A DNA stretch of 34,843 nt from Acidobacteriota bacterium (GTDB taxonomy: Bacteria; Acidobacteriota; Blastocatellia; Pyrinomonadales; Pyrinomonadaceae): the NCBI GenBank assembly GCA_003222895.1, contig QHXI01000075.1:1-34843 (forward strand), read 5' to 3'. The notes below the pieces were generated by a model, which saw only the letters and a list, made by a program, of their open reading frames with translations, did no database searches and was not told the origin of the DNA. Each line of letters begins with the position of its first letter. Position 1 is the stretch's first letter. Below are positions 8,544 through 16,087 of this stretch, piece after piece. The position numbers and the translations under genes are program-made.

Positions 8544-9668
8544 ATGACTCGCGACGAAATAATCTCAGACGTGAAGCGCCTCGAGCCGTGGTTTCATTGC
8601 ATCGATCTCGGCGATGGCCTCTTCACAAAAACCAGGAGCACGATCGGCGAGCCCGTCGAGCATCCGCGACCAACTTGGGACGTTGTCAAAGCTGCTCTGC
8701 CGAACGATCTCTCAGGCAAAACGGTTTTGGATGTCGGCTGCAACGCTGGCTTCTATTCGATTAAGGCGAAAGAACGCGGTGCCGCGCGCGTGCTCGGTAT
8801 TGACGCGCAACGCGAACTGATTCGTCAGGCGGCTTTCGTTCGCAACGTGAAAGGATTAGAGATTGATTATCAGCGGATGTCGGTTTACGATCTCGATCCG
8901 CACGAACTCGGTCAATTCGATGTCACGATGGCGCTCGGCCTAATCTATCACTGCAAGCATTTGGTGCTTGCGCTCGAAAAACTTTTTCTGGTGACGCGCG
9001 AACTGTTGATTCTGGAAACTGCGATCTACCCGCCTGAGAAAGCACCCGAATCTTTCGTCTATGCAGAAGGCGGCACACTGCCGACGCTGCATCCGATCGC
9101 CTACGTCGAAAATCTTCCTGACGCGAAGGAAGCCGTCTTCAACTGGTTTCTGCCGGGTATCGCCGCGCTAACTGCTTTGTTGAAGAATGTCGGCTTTGAT
9201 GAAGTTAGAGTCCTACCGGGCGTGCAGAACGATCGGGCCGTCTTCGCCTGTCACAAACGGGTAGCCTTTCCTGATAGCCGAAGCGTGAGTTACCTCGGAT
9301 CGAAGTTGTCGTTGGTAAGTGGTCCAACGCATTGCCGGCCGGGTGAAGTGATGAGGTTTCAGGTGCGCGCTGAAAACACGGGTTACGCTCGTTGGTTACG
9401 CGGGAGCGAGCAAGGCACGGAACGCGGCGACGTTCATTTGGTCGCGCATCTGCTCGGTGAAGATGAAGAGCCGCTCTCGCTTTACCATGCGGGCGCATTT
9501 CTTCCGCGCGACATCGCGCCGGGCGAAACAATCGAAATTGAAATCAGTCTCCGCGCACCCGATCCGCCGGGAAATTATCAGCTCGCGTTCGACATGGTCT
9601 CAGAGCACCTGGCGTGGTTTGAAGATTTGGGAGCGGTGATTGCCAAGCAGCAACTGGTTGTTGAGTAA
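8544..9668 (+). CDS. CmoB/DUF1698-like SAM methyltransferase with C-terminal Ig-like domain
   Basis: This 374-residue protein has an N-terminal methyltransferase of about 245 residues: WFHCIDLGDGL, then the SAM motif I VLDVGCNAGFYSIKA at about residue 60, GIDAQRELI, and the family-typical ALGLIYHCKHLVLALEKL. These features match the CmoB/DUF1698 superfamily. True CmoB modifies tRNA wobble uridine, but the glycan context argues for small-molecule or glycan methylation. Residues about 250-374 are the Ig-like module: PTHCRPGEVMRFQVRAENTG, LPRDIAPGETIEIEI, APDPPGNYQLAFDMV and HLAWF. It lies 105 bp after the GT-GT-MT fusion in the same direction. Tail sharing suggests both methyltransferases act on, or dock to, the same partner. 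Substrate is unknown. Confidence 0.85.
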   Translation: MTRDEIISDVKRLEPWFHCIDLGDGLFTKTRSTIGEPVEHPRPTWDVVKAALPNDLSGKTVLDVGCNAGFYSIKAKERGAARVLGIDAQRELIRQAAFVRNVKGLEIDYQRMSVYDLDPHELGQFDVTMALGLIYHCKHLVLALEKLFLVTRELLILETAIYPPEKAPESFVYAEGGTLPTLHPIAYVENLPDAKEAVFNWFLPGIAALTALLKNVGFDEVRVLPGVQNDRAVFACHKRVAFPDSRSVSYLGSKLSLVSGPTHCRPGEVMRFQVRAENTGYARWLRGSEQGTERGDVHLVAHLLGEDEEPLSLYHAGAFLPRDIAPGETIEIEISLRAPDPPGNYQLAFDMVSEHLAWFEDLGAVIAKQQLVVE

Positions 9669-9700
9669 TTAAGGCGCGCTTCCTTGCGTATCGGCCGATC

Positions 9701-9857
9701 GTCCCGAAGGGACGAAATATTTATAGACTTCACGACTCCAGTAGATCTCGAAGCTCCATAGGAGCGTAATATTTCAACACACAGGAACATTTCCGCTCCT
9801 ACGGAGCTGAAACGCCTTCTTGCCCGAGCAGCAATAACATTTGGCCGCTCTGCGGCC
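9701..9857. repeat. Cluster of four short GC hairpins with AT-rich tails
   Basis: The 295 bp between the methyltransferase and aspartokinase contain no gene. Four hairpins with three-base loops are visible: GTCCC-GAA-GGGAC at 9701 followed by GAAATATTTATAG, GCTCC-ATA-GGAGC at 9753 followed by GTAATATTTC, GCTCC-TAC-GGAGC at 9795 in reverse orientation (preceded by GGAACATTTCC), and GGCCGC-TCT-GCGGCC at 9843 preceded by AACATTT. Stem bases change in a compensated way while the tail is kept, as in REP-type elements. The same unit recurs at 15012-15145. They may also act as terminators or mRNA-stability elements ahead of the lysine operon. Confidence 0.65.
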
Positions 9858-9963
9858 AGGAACCAGCGACATACATTTACCCACTACCTTTCATCTTGAG
9901 CCCGTTGGAAAATATTCTGACAAGTCGTATGCTTTGCGACTGGCTCTCGCTTTGGCTTTATTG

Positions 9964-11361
9964 ATGATATCGAAACCCACAGTCATGAAATTTGGCGGCA
10001 CGTCGGTTGAAAATGCCGACGCGTTCCGAAACGTGGCCGCGATTGTGAAGTCCGCGGTCCATTCGCAGCCCGTAATTGTCGTTTCAGCTATCGCCGGATT
10101 CACGAACTTATTATTGAAGAGCGTCGAGAAGGCGATCGCCGGCGATACAAAAGGCGCGACACGATCTTTGGAGCCCGATCTCGCGCGGCACAATGCGATC
10201 GCGAAAGACCTGCTAAAGGCGGAAGCAGCCGCAGCGTTCGAGCAAACGGTCGGCGTCGCCCGCGCCGAGATCCGCCAGCTTCACAAGATCATCGCGGCGC
10301 ATCCCGTTACTTCGCCGCCGCTTCAGGATGAAATCGTCGCGTTCGGAGAGCATCTCTCGTCGCAATTGCTCGCCGCGGTGTTGCGCGAAGTTGGACTGGC
10401 CGCGCGCTATGTTGATGCGCGACGTTGCATTCGCACGAACGAAGATTACGGGAATGCCGCGCCGCAACCGGGAACGAATGAAGCTACGACGGCTGAGGTT
10501 TCGCCGCTGCTGCATGCGGCGAAGATTCCGGTGCTTGGAGGCTTCATCGGCAGCAGCGACAACCGAGTGACGACGACGCTCGGCCGCGGCGGATCGGACT
10601 ACACCGCCGCGCTCGTGGGCGCCGCGCTCGACGCGCGCGAGATTCAGATTTGGACGGATGTCAGCGGCGTGCTCACGGCCGATCCGCGCGTGGTCTCGAA
10701 TGCCAAAACGATTCCAGTGCTGTCGTATCAGGAAGCCGCAGAGTTGGCTTACTTCGGCGCTAAGGTCTTGCATCCCAAAACGATTCAACCGGCGATCGAC
10801 AAGAACATTGCCGTGCGCGTTTGCAATTCGCGTGAACCGAAAGCAGCCAGCACCCTGATCGTTTCCGAATCAGAGGCGACGCCGCAAACAATCAAAGCGA
10901 TCGCCCACAAGAGCGGCATCACGACGGTTCAGGTTACGTCCGCGCGGATGCTCGGCGCTTACGGATTTCTGCGCGCGCTGTTTGACATTTTCGATCGGCA
11001 CCGCACGGCGGTTGACGTGGTCACAACTTCAGAAGTTAGCGTCTCGCTTTCAATCGACGATACCGGCGCCCTGTCGCAATTGATTCCCGATCTCGAACAA
11101 CTTGGCACCGTCGATATTGAAGAAGGCCGCACGATTATTTCGGTCGTTGGTGAAGGCTTGCGGAACACGCCGGGCATTGCGTCGCGAGTCTTCTCCGAAA
11201 TCAACGACATTAACGTCTCGATGATTTCGGTCGGCGCCTCGAGCGTGAATCTCACTTTTATGGTTGATGAAGCTCGCGCCGAAGAAGCGATTCAGCGACT
11301 GCATCGAGTTTGTTTTGAAGAAGCGGGCGTCTCGACATCGCGCGAGGAGGTCGTTGCGTGA
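9964..11361 (+). CDS. lysC: Aspartokinase, monofunctional
   Basis: It catalyses ATP-dependent phosphorylation of L-aspartate, the first step toward lysine/diaminopimelate, threonine and methionine. The protein opens with the nucleotide-binding VMKFGGTSVENADAFRNVA. It carries GGFIGSSD, TTLGRGGSDYTAAL, IWTDVSGVLTADPR and the ELAYFGAKVLHPKT segment. C-terminal ACT domains (about residues 310-465) contain VTSARMLGAYGFL and INVSMISVGAS, the region where lysine or threonine feedback usually acts. I chose the ATG at 9964, giving 465 residues and the usual short leader (MISKPTVMKFGG). The frame extends upstream to 9841, but that extension translates repeat sequence. The stop overlaps the GTG start of the next gene by 4 bp. 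No homoserine dehydrogenase domain is fused. Confidence 0.95.
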   Translation: MISKPTVMKFGGTSVENADAFRNVAAIVKSAVHSQPVIVVSAIAGFTNLLLKSVEKAIAGDTKGATRSLEPDLARHNAIAKDLLKAEAAAAFEQTVGVARAEIRQLHKIIAAHPVTSPPLQDEIVAFGEHLSSQLLAAVLREVGLAARYVDARRCIRTNEDYGNAAPQPGTNEATTAEVSPLLHAAKIPVLGGFIGSSDNRVTTTLGRGGSDYTAALVGAALDAREIQIWTDVSGVLTADPRVVSNAKTIPVLSYQEAAELAYFGAKVLHPKTIQPAIDKNIAVRVCNSREPKAASTLIVSESEATPQTIKAIAHKSGITTVQVTSARMLGAYGFLRALFDIFDRHRTAVDVVTTSEVSVSLSIDDTGALSQLIPDLEQLGTVDIEEGRTIISVVGEGLRNTPGIASRVFSEINDINVSMISVGASSVNLTFMVDEARAEEAIQRLHRVCFEEAGVSTSREEVVA

Positions 11362-12368
11362 TCGAGGTTCTCAAGCTCACGCGCGAGCTGGTCGATATTC
11401 CGTCGGTTACCGGCGAAGAGTTCCAGATTGGAACCTCGCTGGCTGAATTGCTGAATCGGCTCGGTTATCACGTCGAGTTACAAGACGTGGCTCCCGAGCG
11501 GTCGAACATCATCGCGACAACTGAAGCGCGTCCGCGCGTGGTGCTTTCGACGCACATGGACACCGTGCCTCCGTTCATCGCGTCGAGCGAAGACGACGAA
11601 TTCATCTATGGTCGCGGTGCGTGCGATGCGAAAGGAACCATCGCGGCGCAGATCGCCGCCGCGGAAAAACTTCGCGCCGCCGGCGTCAATGAGATCGGAT
11701 TGCTGTTCACGGTCGATGAAGAAGTCACCAGCGCGGGCGCGAAGGTCGCCAACGATCATCCAGTGGCTGCGTCATGCGAGTATTTAATTAATGGCGAACC
11801 GACCGATAATCGTTTGGCGATTGGGACAAAAGGATCTCTGCAGGCAACTGTTCGAACCGAAGGCCGCGCGGCGCATTCGGCATATCCTGAGGAAGGTGAA
11901 TCGGCGATCGAGAAGCTGCTCGACGTGCTCGATGAAATACGCAACATTGAATGGCCCGGCGACGAATTGTTTGGCGACACGACCTGCAATATCGGCCTGT
12001 TATCCGGGGGCACGCGCGCGAATGTTATTTCCAGCGAAGCCGAAGCGACGTTGCAGATTCGTCTGGCGGTAGAATCAACCGAGGCAATGAATCTGCTGAA
12101 ACAAGCTGTTGATAATCGCGCCGCCGTAGATTACAAATCGGTGCACGATCCGATTCGATTAATGGACCTTGGTGCGTTCGAACAAATGATTGCCCGGTTC
12201 ACTACTGACATTCCATACCTTTCGAACTGGGGTAAGCCGTTGTTGATTGGACCGGGCTCGATTCTGGTCGCGCATACTGATCACGAGCGCGTGAGCAAAG
12301 CGGATTTGTTGACAGCCGTAGAAACATACGTTGCCCTGGTGCGCAAATTGTTTTCAGTTGAGCGGTAA
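11358..12368 (+). CDS. dapE: M20 family deacylase, probable succinyl-diaminopimelate desuccinylase
   Basis: This 336-residue zinc-dependent M20 amidohydrolase begins at a GTG overlapping the aspartokinase stop. Metal and catalytic motifs are visible: STHMDTVPP near residue 65, GRGACDAKG near 88, FTVDEEVTSAGAK near 115 with the catalytic glutamate, INGEPT, the dimerisation-domain RAAHSAYPEEGESAIEKLLD and a late histidine in VAHTDHERV. Within the lysine cluster the expected reaction is hydrolysis of N-succinyl-LL-2,6-diaminopimelate to LL-DAP plus succinate. The superfamily also contains ArgE and LysK, so the substrate is assigned by context (dapD and a DapC-type aminotransferase are nearby). 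The length is slightly shorter than E. coli DapE but all motifs are present. Confidence 0.82.
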   Translation: MIEVLKLTRELVDIPSVTGEEFQIGTSLAELLNRLGYHVELQDVAPERSNIIATTEARPRVVLSTHMDTVPPFIASSEDDEFIYGRGACDAKGTIAAQIAAAEKLRAAGVNEIGLLFTVDEEVTSAGAKVANDHPVAASCEYLINGEPTDNRLAIGTKGSLQATVRTEGRAAHSAYPEEGESAIEKLLDVLDEIRNIEWPGDELFGDTTCNIGLLSGGTRANVISSEAEATLQIRLAVESTEAMNLLKQAVDNRAAVDYKSVHDPIRLMDLGAFEQMIARFTTDIPYLSNWGKPLLIGPGSILVAHTDHERVSKADLLTAVETYVALVRKLFSVER

Positions 12369-12420
12369 CCTCTGTCGAGCAAGTCTTGCTTTGGGGTCGA
12401 TAGAGTCTTACTATCAAAAC

Positions 12421-12645
12421 ATGGTGACTATAACGTTTCCGGATCGCGAAACTGAGAAGCGCGCGCTAGCGTTTCTCCTGGGGCGGTTCTCTGGCCGCGT
12501 CTTGAGATCTGGTGAACACCTTGTCCCTGAAGCCGCACTGGAAGCACTCGCTGATCAGAACATCCCATTCTCTGTAATTGGAAGGACCACTTATGAGCAA
12601 CAAGTGGCGGCGATTCGAGGTCCTGCTCCCACTTCAGTTCAATGA
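12421..12645 (+). CDS. Small hypothetical protein, first of an overlapping pair
   Basis: This 74-residue product starts at the ATG at 12421 (VTITFPDRETEKRALAFLLGRF, then RSGEHLVPEAALEALADQNIPFSV and TYEQQ). It has no signal peptide or membrane segment. The layout, a short acidic-basic protein whose 3' end overlaps the next small gene by 53 bp, resembles an antitoxin followed by its toxin. I recall similar pairs in other genomes but cannot assign a family. It sits 52 bp after the dapE-like gene and may ride on the lysine operon message. Function is unknown; the antitoxin role is inference. Confidence 0.6.
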   Translation: MVTITFPDRETEKRALAFLLGRFSGRVLRSGEHLVPEAALEALADQNIPFSVIGRTTYEQQVAAIRGPAPTSVQ

Positions 12646-12913
12646 TGGAAGTGACTTGCCGGGCCAGCTGCTTGCTGAAGCTGTCCTGGAAATCGTAGAT
12701 CATTTTGGGGCGGTCAGTTACGAGACGCAGAGAGTCGAAGGACATTGGCGTCACGGTGGTGTAATTATCCGCGACAATCTAGCGAAACTGGTCATAGACG
12801 TGCCGGACATTCTCAGCAATCGGCGTTGGATGAAAGAATATAAAGAGCGCTGGCGGGTACGCCTTGAGCAGGTTGATCTGTGGATGGTAAGTCACATCGT
12901 CGAGATTGAATAG
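12593..12913 (+). CDS. Small hypothetical protein, second of an overlapping pair
   Basis: This 106-residue protein starts at the ATG at 12593, chosen because GGAAGGA precedes it by about 7 bases; an in-frame TTG at 12578 is weaker. It begins MSNKWRRFEVLLPLQFNDG, contains EAVLEIVDHFGAVSYETQ and EGHWRHGG, and ends with a charged helix (RRWMKEYKERWRVRLEQVDLW). No signal or membrane segment is seen. It overlaps the preceding 74-residue gene by 53 bp in another frame and ends 12 bp before dapB. The pairing suggests co-expression, possibly a toxin-antitoxin-like module, but no nuclease or kinase motif is recognisable. Confidence 0.65.
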   Translation: MSNKWRRFEVLLPLQFNDGSDLPGQLLAEAVLEIVDHFGAVSYETQRVEGHWRHGGVIIRDNLAKLVIDVPDILSNRRWMKEYKERWRVRLEQVDLWMVSHIVEIE

Positions 12914-12925
12914 CCTCTTGAATCA

Positions 12926-13648
12926 ATGAAAATCGCACTCATCGGATATGGCGCGATGGGGCAGCTCGTCGCGAAGTTGGCCCGAGAGCGGGAGCATGAA
13001 ATCGCCGTCACCTTGACCTCAGAGGATGCGAAACGCAGCACGGACGAAGTTGTTTCTGAATTGAGTGTTTGCGATGTGGCGATCGATTTCTCTGTTACGG
13101 CCGCAGTGCCGAACAACATTGCCCTAAGCATGCGCGCCGGCCTTCCCCTGGTCGAAGGAACGACTGGTTGGAAGGTAGATGTTCACGAGCTTGGTCGCGC
13201 GGTGATCGATGCCGACGGCGCTGTAATCTACGGTTCGAACTTCTCTGTCGGCGCGCAGATTTTCTTCCGCGTTGCGGCATCGGCTGCTGAGCTGTTTCAA
13301 AATCTCTATTCTTACGACGCGTACATCGAAGAGGCGCATCATAAGCGAAAGCGCGACGCGCCGTCGGGGACCGCGCTGCAGCTTGGCGAGATTGTGGCGA
13401 ACCACCTTGGGCGAGAGGTCCCGATTTCATCGACGCGCGCGGGACACATTCCGGGCACGCATCGGGTCGGCTTTGACTCGAGCGCCGATCACATCACCCT
13501 CGAGCACGTCGCGCGTTCGCGTGAAGGTTTCGCGTTGGGCGCTTTGATGGCGGCCAAATGGATTGTGGGACACAAAGGCCTTTATGAATTTTCACAAGTA
13601 TTCGATGAAATACTGAAGTCGCAACCGCCTGCGAAAGAGGGCGAGTGA
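12926..13648 (+). CDS. dapB: 4-hydroxy-tetrahydrodipicolinate reductase
   Basis: It reduces hydroxy-tetrahydrodipicolinate with NAD(P)H in the lysine/DAP pathway. The 240-residue protein shows the dinucleotide-binding start MKIALIGYGAMGQLVAKLA, the central DFSVTAAVPNN and LVEGTTGW, and the catalytic block EEAHHKRKRDAPSGTALQL with the family's HH-x3-K-x-D-x-P-S-G-T pattern near residue 135. The C-terminus contains GTHRVGFDS and DHITLEHVARSREGFALGAL. Length is normal. Its last 67 codons, counting the stop, lie inside a 408-bp segment that is tandemly duplicated. The reading frame itself is intact, and dapA follows immediately. Confidence 0.95.
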   Translation: MKIALIGYGAMGQLVAKLAREREHEIAVTLTSEDAKRSTDEVVSELSVCDVAIDFSVTAAVPNNIALSMRAGLPLVEGTTGWKVDVHELGRAVIDADGAVIYGSNFSVGAQIFFRVAASAAELFQNLYSYDAYIEEAHHKRKRDAPSGTALQLGEIVANHLGREVPISSTRAGHIPGTHRVGFDSSADHITLEHVARSREGFALGALMAAKWIVGHKGLYEFSQVFDEILKSQPPAKEGE

Positions 13649-13854
13649 GGATTTTTATGACCATGAAGCTCGATTGGATGCGCGGATGCGCGACGGCCCT
13701 GGTGACGCCATTCAAAGCTGACGGCTCGATTGATGAAGAGCGCCTGCGCTCGCTCGTCGATCGGCAAATCAAAGGCGGCGTGAAAATGTTAGTTCCGTGC
13801 GGCACCACGGGCGAGAGCGCGACCATGACCGAAGACGAGGACGCGCGCGTGATC
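13447..13854. repeat. 408-bp tandem duplication, copy 1
   Basis: This segment covers the 3' end of dapB and the 5' end of dapA and is followed directly by a second, base-for-base identical copy offset by 408. The boundary is marked by GTGATC running into CATTCC instead of the continuing dapA sequence GTGATCGCTTTA. Perfect identity implies a very recent duplication, or an assembly or read-joining artefact. Confidence 0.95.
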
Positions 13855-13884
13855 CATTCCGGGCACGCATCGGGTCGGCTTTGA
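13657..13884 (+). pseudogene. Truncated dapA 5' fragment created by the tandem duplication
   Basis: The frame from the ATG at 13657 repeats the first 66 codons of dapA exactly (TALVTPFKADGS, VPCGTTGESATMTEDE). It then runs out of frame into the duplicated dapB tail and stops after nine foreign codons (HSGHASGRL). The product would be about 75 residues and would lack the Schiff-base lysine and most of the TIM barrel, so it should be inactive. Confidence 0.9.
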
Positions 13885-14056
13885 CTCGAGCGCCGATCAC
13901 ATCACCCTCGAGCACGTCGCGCGTTCGCGTGAAGGTTTCGCGTTGGGCGCTTTGATGGCGGCCAAATGGATTGTGGGACACAAAGGCCTTTATGAATTTT
14001 CACAAGTATTCGATGAAATACTGAAGTCGCAACCGCCTGCGAAAGAGGGCGAGTGA
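13855..14056 (+). pseudogene. Start-less dapB 3' fragment in the second duplication copy
   Basis: The bases encode the last 66 residues of DapB plus its stop, identical to 13447-13648 (VGFDSSADHITLEHVARSRE onward). There is no start codon or ribosome-binding site of its own, and the upstream dapA fragment enters it in a different frame. It should not be translated, but it keeps the native dapB-dapA junction in front of the intact dapA. Confidence 0.88.
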
Positions 14057-14262
14057 GGATTTTTATGACCATGAAGCTCGATTGGATGCGCGGATGCGCG
14101 ACGGCCCTGGTGACGCCATTCAAAGCTGACGGCTCGATTGATGAAGAGCGCCTGCGCTCGCTCGTCGATCGGCAAATCAAAGGCGGCGTGAAAATGTTAG
14201 TTCCGTGCGGCACCACGGGCGAGAGCGCGACCATGACCGAAGACGAGGACGCGCGCGTGATC
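13855..14262. repeat. 408-bp tandem duplication, copy 2
   Basis: This is an exact copy of the preceding 408 bases. It carries a start-less dapB 3' fragment and then the genuine beginning of the intact dapA gene. The six bases CATTCC start both copies. The unit length is a multiple of three, but the junction joins dapA and dapB in different frames. Confidence 0.95.
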
Positions 14263-14985
14263 GCTTTAACAATCGATGTCGCACGAGGACGCGCAAAAGT
14301 GATAGCCGGCGCGGGCAGTAACTCAACAGCATCTGCAATCGAATACTCAAAGCGCGCCTGTGAGGCAGGCGCGGACGCCGTGTTGCAGGTTGCTCCCTGG
14401 TACAACAAGCCTACGCAGGAGGGTTTGTACGCGCACTTCCGAGCGATCGCCGAAGCGGTTCCCGACGTTCCCGTCATGCTTTACAACGTGCCGGGCCGCA
14501 CGTCGTCGAACATCGCCGCGCAGACTACGTTGCGACTCGCGCGCGACTGCGAAAACATCGTCGCCGTTAAAGAGGCGTCGGGAAATTTGACACAGATAAT
14601 GGAGATTTTGCGCGAGCGGCCAGAAAACTTTTCAGTTTTGTCCGGCGATGATGCGGTGACTTTGCCGTTGATTGCATTAGGCGCGGAAGGGATTGTTTCG
14701 GTAGCTTCGAATGAGATTCCGGATTTGATGTCGCAGATGACGAACTTGGCGCTCGGCGGAAAGTGGAGCGAAGCTCGCGAGCTTCATTATCGTGTGCTTC
14801 CGCTAATGGAGATAAACTTTATCGAGTCAAGCCCCGGGCCGGTCAAAGCCGCGATGGCCATGATGGGATTGCTGGAAGAAAACTTTCGCCTGCCGCTGGT
14901 GCCGATTACTGAAAAGAGTCGCGCGAAGATTCGCGAGGTAGTTAGAGAACTTGGCCTGATTGAGAGCGAGAGTGCCGGCGCGTAA
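14065..14985 (+). CDS. dapA: 4-hydroxy-tetrahydrodipicolinate synthase
   Basis: It condenses pyruvate with aspartate semialdehyde through a Schiff base, the committed step to DAP and lysine. The 306-residue TIM-barrel protein shows MRGCATALVTPFKADG at the start, the catalytic threonine region VPCGTTGESATM near residue 44, the tyrosine and arginine in YNVPGRTSSN and the Schiff-base lysine in VAVKEASGNL. SVLSGDDAVTLPLIALGAEG follows. I prefer the ATG at 14065, with GTGAGG about 7 bases upstream; a GTG at 14053 overlapping the dapB-fragment stop is an alternative. The gene is complete and begins inside the second copy of the 408-bp duplication. Confidence 0.95.
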   Translation: MTMKLDWMRGCATALVTPFKADGSIDEERLRSLVDRQIKGGVKMLVPCGTTGESATMTEDEDARVIALTIDVARGRAKVIAGAGSNSTASAIEYSKRACEAGADAVLQVAPWYNKPTQEGLYAHFRAIAEAVPDVPVMLYNVPGRTSSNIAAQTTLRLARDCENIVAVKEASGNLTQIMEILRERPENFSVLSGDDAVTLPLIALGAEGIVSVASNEIPDLMSQMTNLALGGKWSEARELHYRVLPLMEINFIESSPGPVKAAMAMMGLLEENFRLPLVPITEKSRAKIREVVRELGLIESESAGA

Positions 14986-15011
14986 ATCGACAAGACACGC
15001 GTGAGCGATTA

Positions 15012-15145
15012 GCGCCGTAGGCGCGAAATATTTATAGACTCACGCTTCTCGTTAGTCTTAGCGCGAGCGAAATGCGGCAGCATTTCGCTCGCGCTAGTAG
15101 TTATTGGGAACCTTGGATGCTATAAATATTTCGCCGCTACGCGGC
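15012..15145. repeat. Nested palindromic element with paired hairpin-tail units
   Basis: On the left is GCGCC-GTA-GGCGC followed by GAAATATTTATAG. On the right is the mirror image, CTATAAATATTTC followed by GCCGC-TAC-GCGGC. Between them lies a perfect 17-bp hairpin. The outer units are the same family as those at 9701-9857, here in inverted pairing like a composite REP (BIME-like) element. It fills most of the 210-bp dapA-dapD gap. Confidence 0.75.
15059..15096. terminator. Perfect 17-bp stem with GGCA loop after dapA
   Basis: The arms 15059-15075 and 15080-15096 are exact reverse complements (TAGCGCGAGCGAAATGC and its mirror) with a four-base loop. The stem is GC-rich and lies about 70 bp after the dapA stop. 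No strong U-tract follows, so it may be a terminator, an mRNA-stabilising hairpin or the core of the surrounding repeat. Confidence 0.4.
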
Positions 15146-15195
15146 TGCTATCAATTACTGCGCCGGCTGCGGCACAAACAAAAGCTAAGATCTAA

Positions 15196-16032
15196 ATGTC
15201 GTTACGTGAAAAAATCGAGGACCTCTCCGCGCGCGAACGGGCAACTTATTCCGACGCCGACCTCGATGTCTTCAATGAATTCAAAGCCGCTTTGAATTGC
15301 GGTGAAATTCGCGCGGCTGAACGCGACGCGGATGGCAACTGGCGCACGAACGCGTGGGTAAAGCGCGGCATCCTGCTCGGCTTTCGCATGGGCCAAATCA
15401 TTGAAATGACGCCATCCGGCGCGCCGCTGCAGTTTCTCGACAAGAACACGTATCCCATCAGAAGATTCTCGACTGGAGATCGAGTGCGGATTGTGCCGGG
15501 CGGATCGAGCATTCGCGACGGCGCCTACATCGCGCCGGGCGTGGTTTGCATGCCGCCCATGTTCGTCAACGCCGGCGCCTACGTTGACGAGGGCACAATG
15601 ATCGACAGCCACGCGCTGGTCGGATCGTGCGCGCAAATCGGCAAGCGAGTCCATATCTCAGCCGCGGCGCAAATCGGCGGCGTGCTGGAGCCCGCGGGCG
15701 CGATGCCTGTGGTTATCGAAGACGATTGCATAGTCGGCGGGAACTGCGGCGTTTATGAAGGAGCGATCGTGCGCGAGCGCGCGGTGCTGGCTTCAGGAAC
15801 GATTATTACTGGTTCAACTCCCGTGTTCGATCTGGTGCGCGAAGAAATCTATCGACGAAGCGCTGATTCACCACTCGAAATTCCCGCCGGCGCGGTTGTC
15901 GTTCCGGGCTCGCGCGCGATTCAAACCGAAAAAGGCCGCGACTGGGGACTGTCGCTCTACGCTCCCGTGATCGTGAAGTATCGCGACGAGAAGACTGACG
16001 CGGCGACGCAGTTGGAGGAAGCGCTGCGTTGA
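15196..16032 (+). CDS. dapD: Tetrahydrodipicolinate N-succinyltransferase
   Basis: It transfers succinyl from succinyl-CoA to tetrahydrodipicolinate, committing the pathway to the succinylase branch. The 278-residue protein is the normal length. The N-terminal helical domain includes [19 protein letters not shown] left-handed beta-helix of hexapeptide repeats follows from about residue 95 ([76 protein letters not shown]). The C-terminus has [11 protein letters not shown] and the typical [14 protein letters not shown]. The ATG at 15196 follows the palindromic element, with no strong Shine-Dalgarno in view. Confidence 0.95.
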   Translation: MSLREKIEDLSARERATYSDADLDVFNEFKAALNCGEIRAAERDADGNWRTNAWVKRGILLGFRMGQIIEMTPSGAPLQFLDKNTYPIRRFSTGDRVRIVPGGSSIRDGAYIAPGVVCMPPMFVNAGAYVDEGTMIDSHALVGSCAQIGKRVHISAAAQIGGVLEPAGAMPVVIEDDCIVGGNCGVYEGAIVRERAVLASGTIITGSTPVFDLVREEIYRRSADSPLEIPAGAVVVPGSRAIQTEKGRDWGLSLYAPVIVKYRDEKTDAATQLEEALR

Positions 16033-16087
16033 TGCGCGGAATGCTTGACCGAGTTCTGCGCAACACCTAATCTGTCATTTGAACGAC

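Noticed and set aside
9841-9963. N-terminal extension of aspartokinase from a TTG at 9841
   Set aside because: The extra 41 residues translate repeat hairpin sequence and do not look like family sequence; the ATG at 9964 gives the normal N-terminus.
9669-9963. Possible lysine riboswitch in the aspartokinase leader
   Set aside because: I see REP-like hairpins but no recognisable L-box core; the hairpins match other intergenic sites in the window.
13902-14477. 191-residue minus-strand frame over dapA
   Set aside because: It is antisense to dapA, and its shorter twin at 13494-13826 exists only because of the 408-bp duplication.
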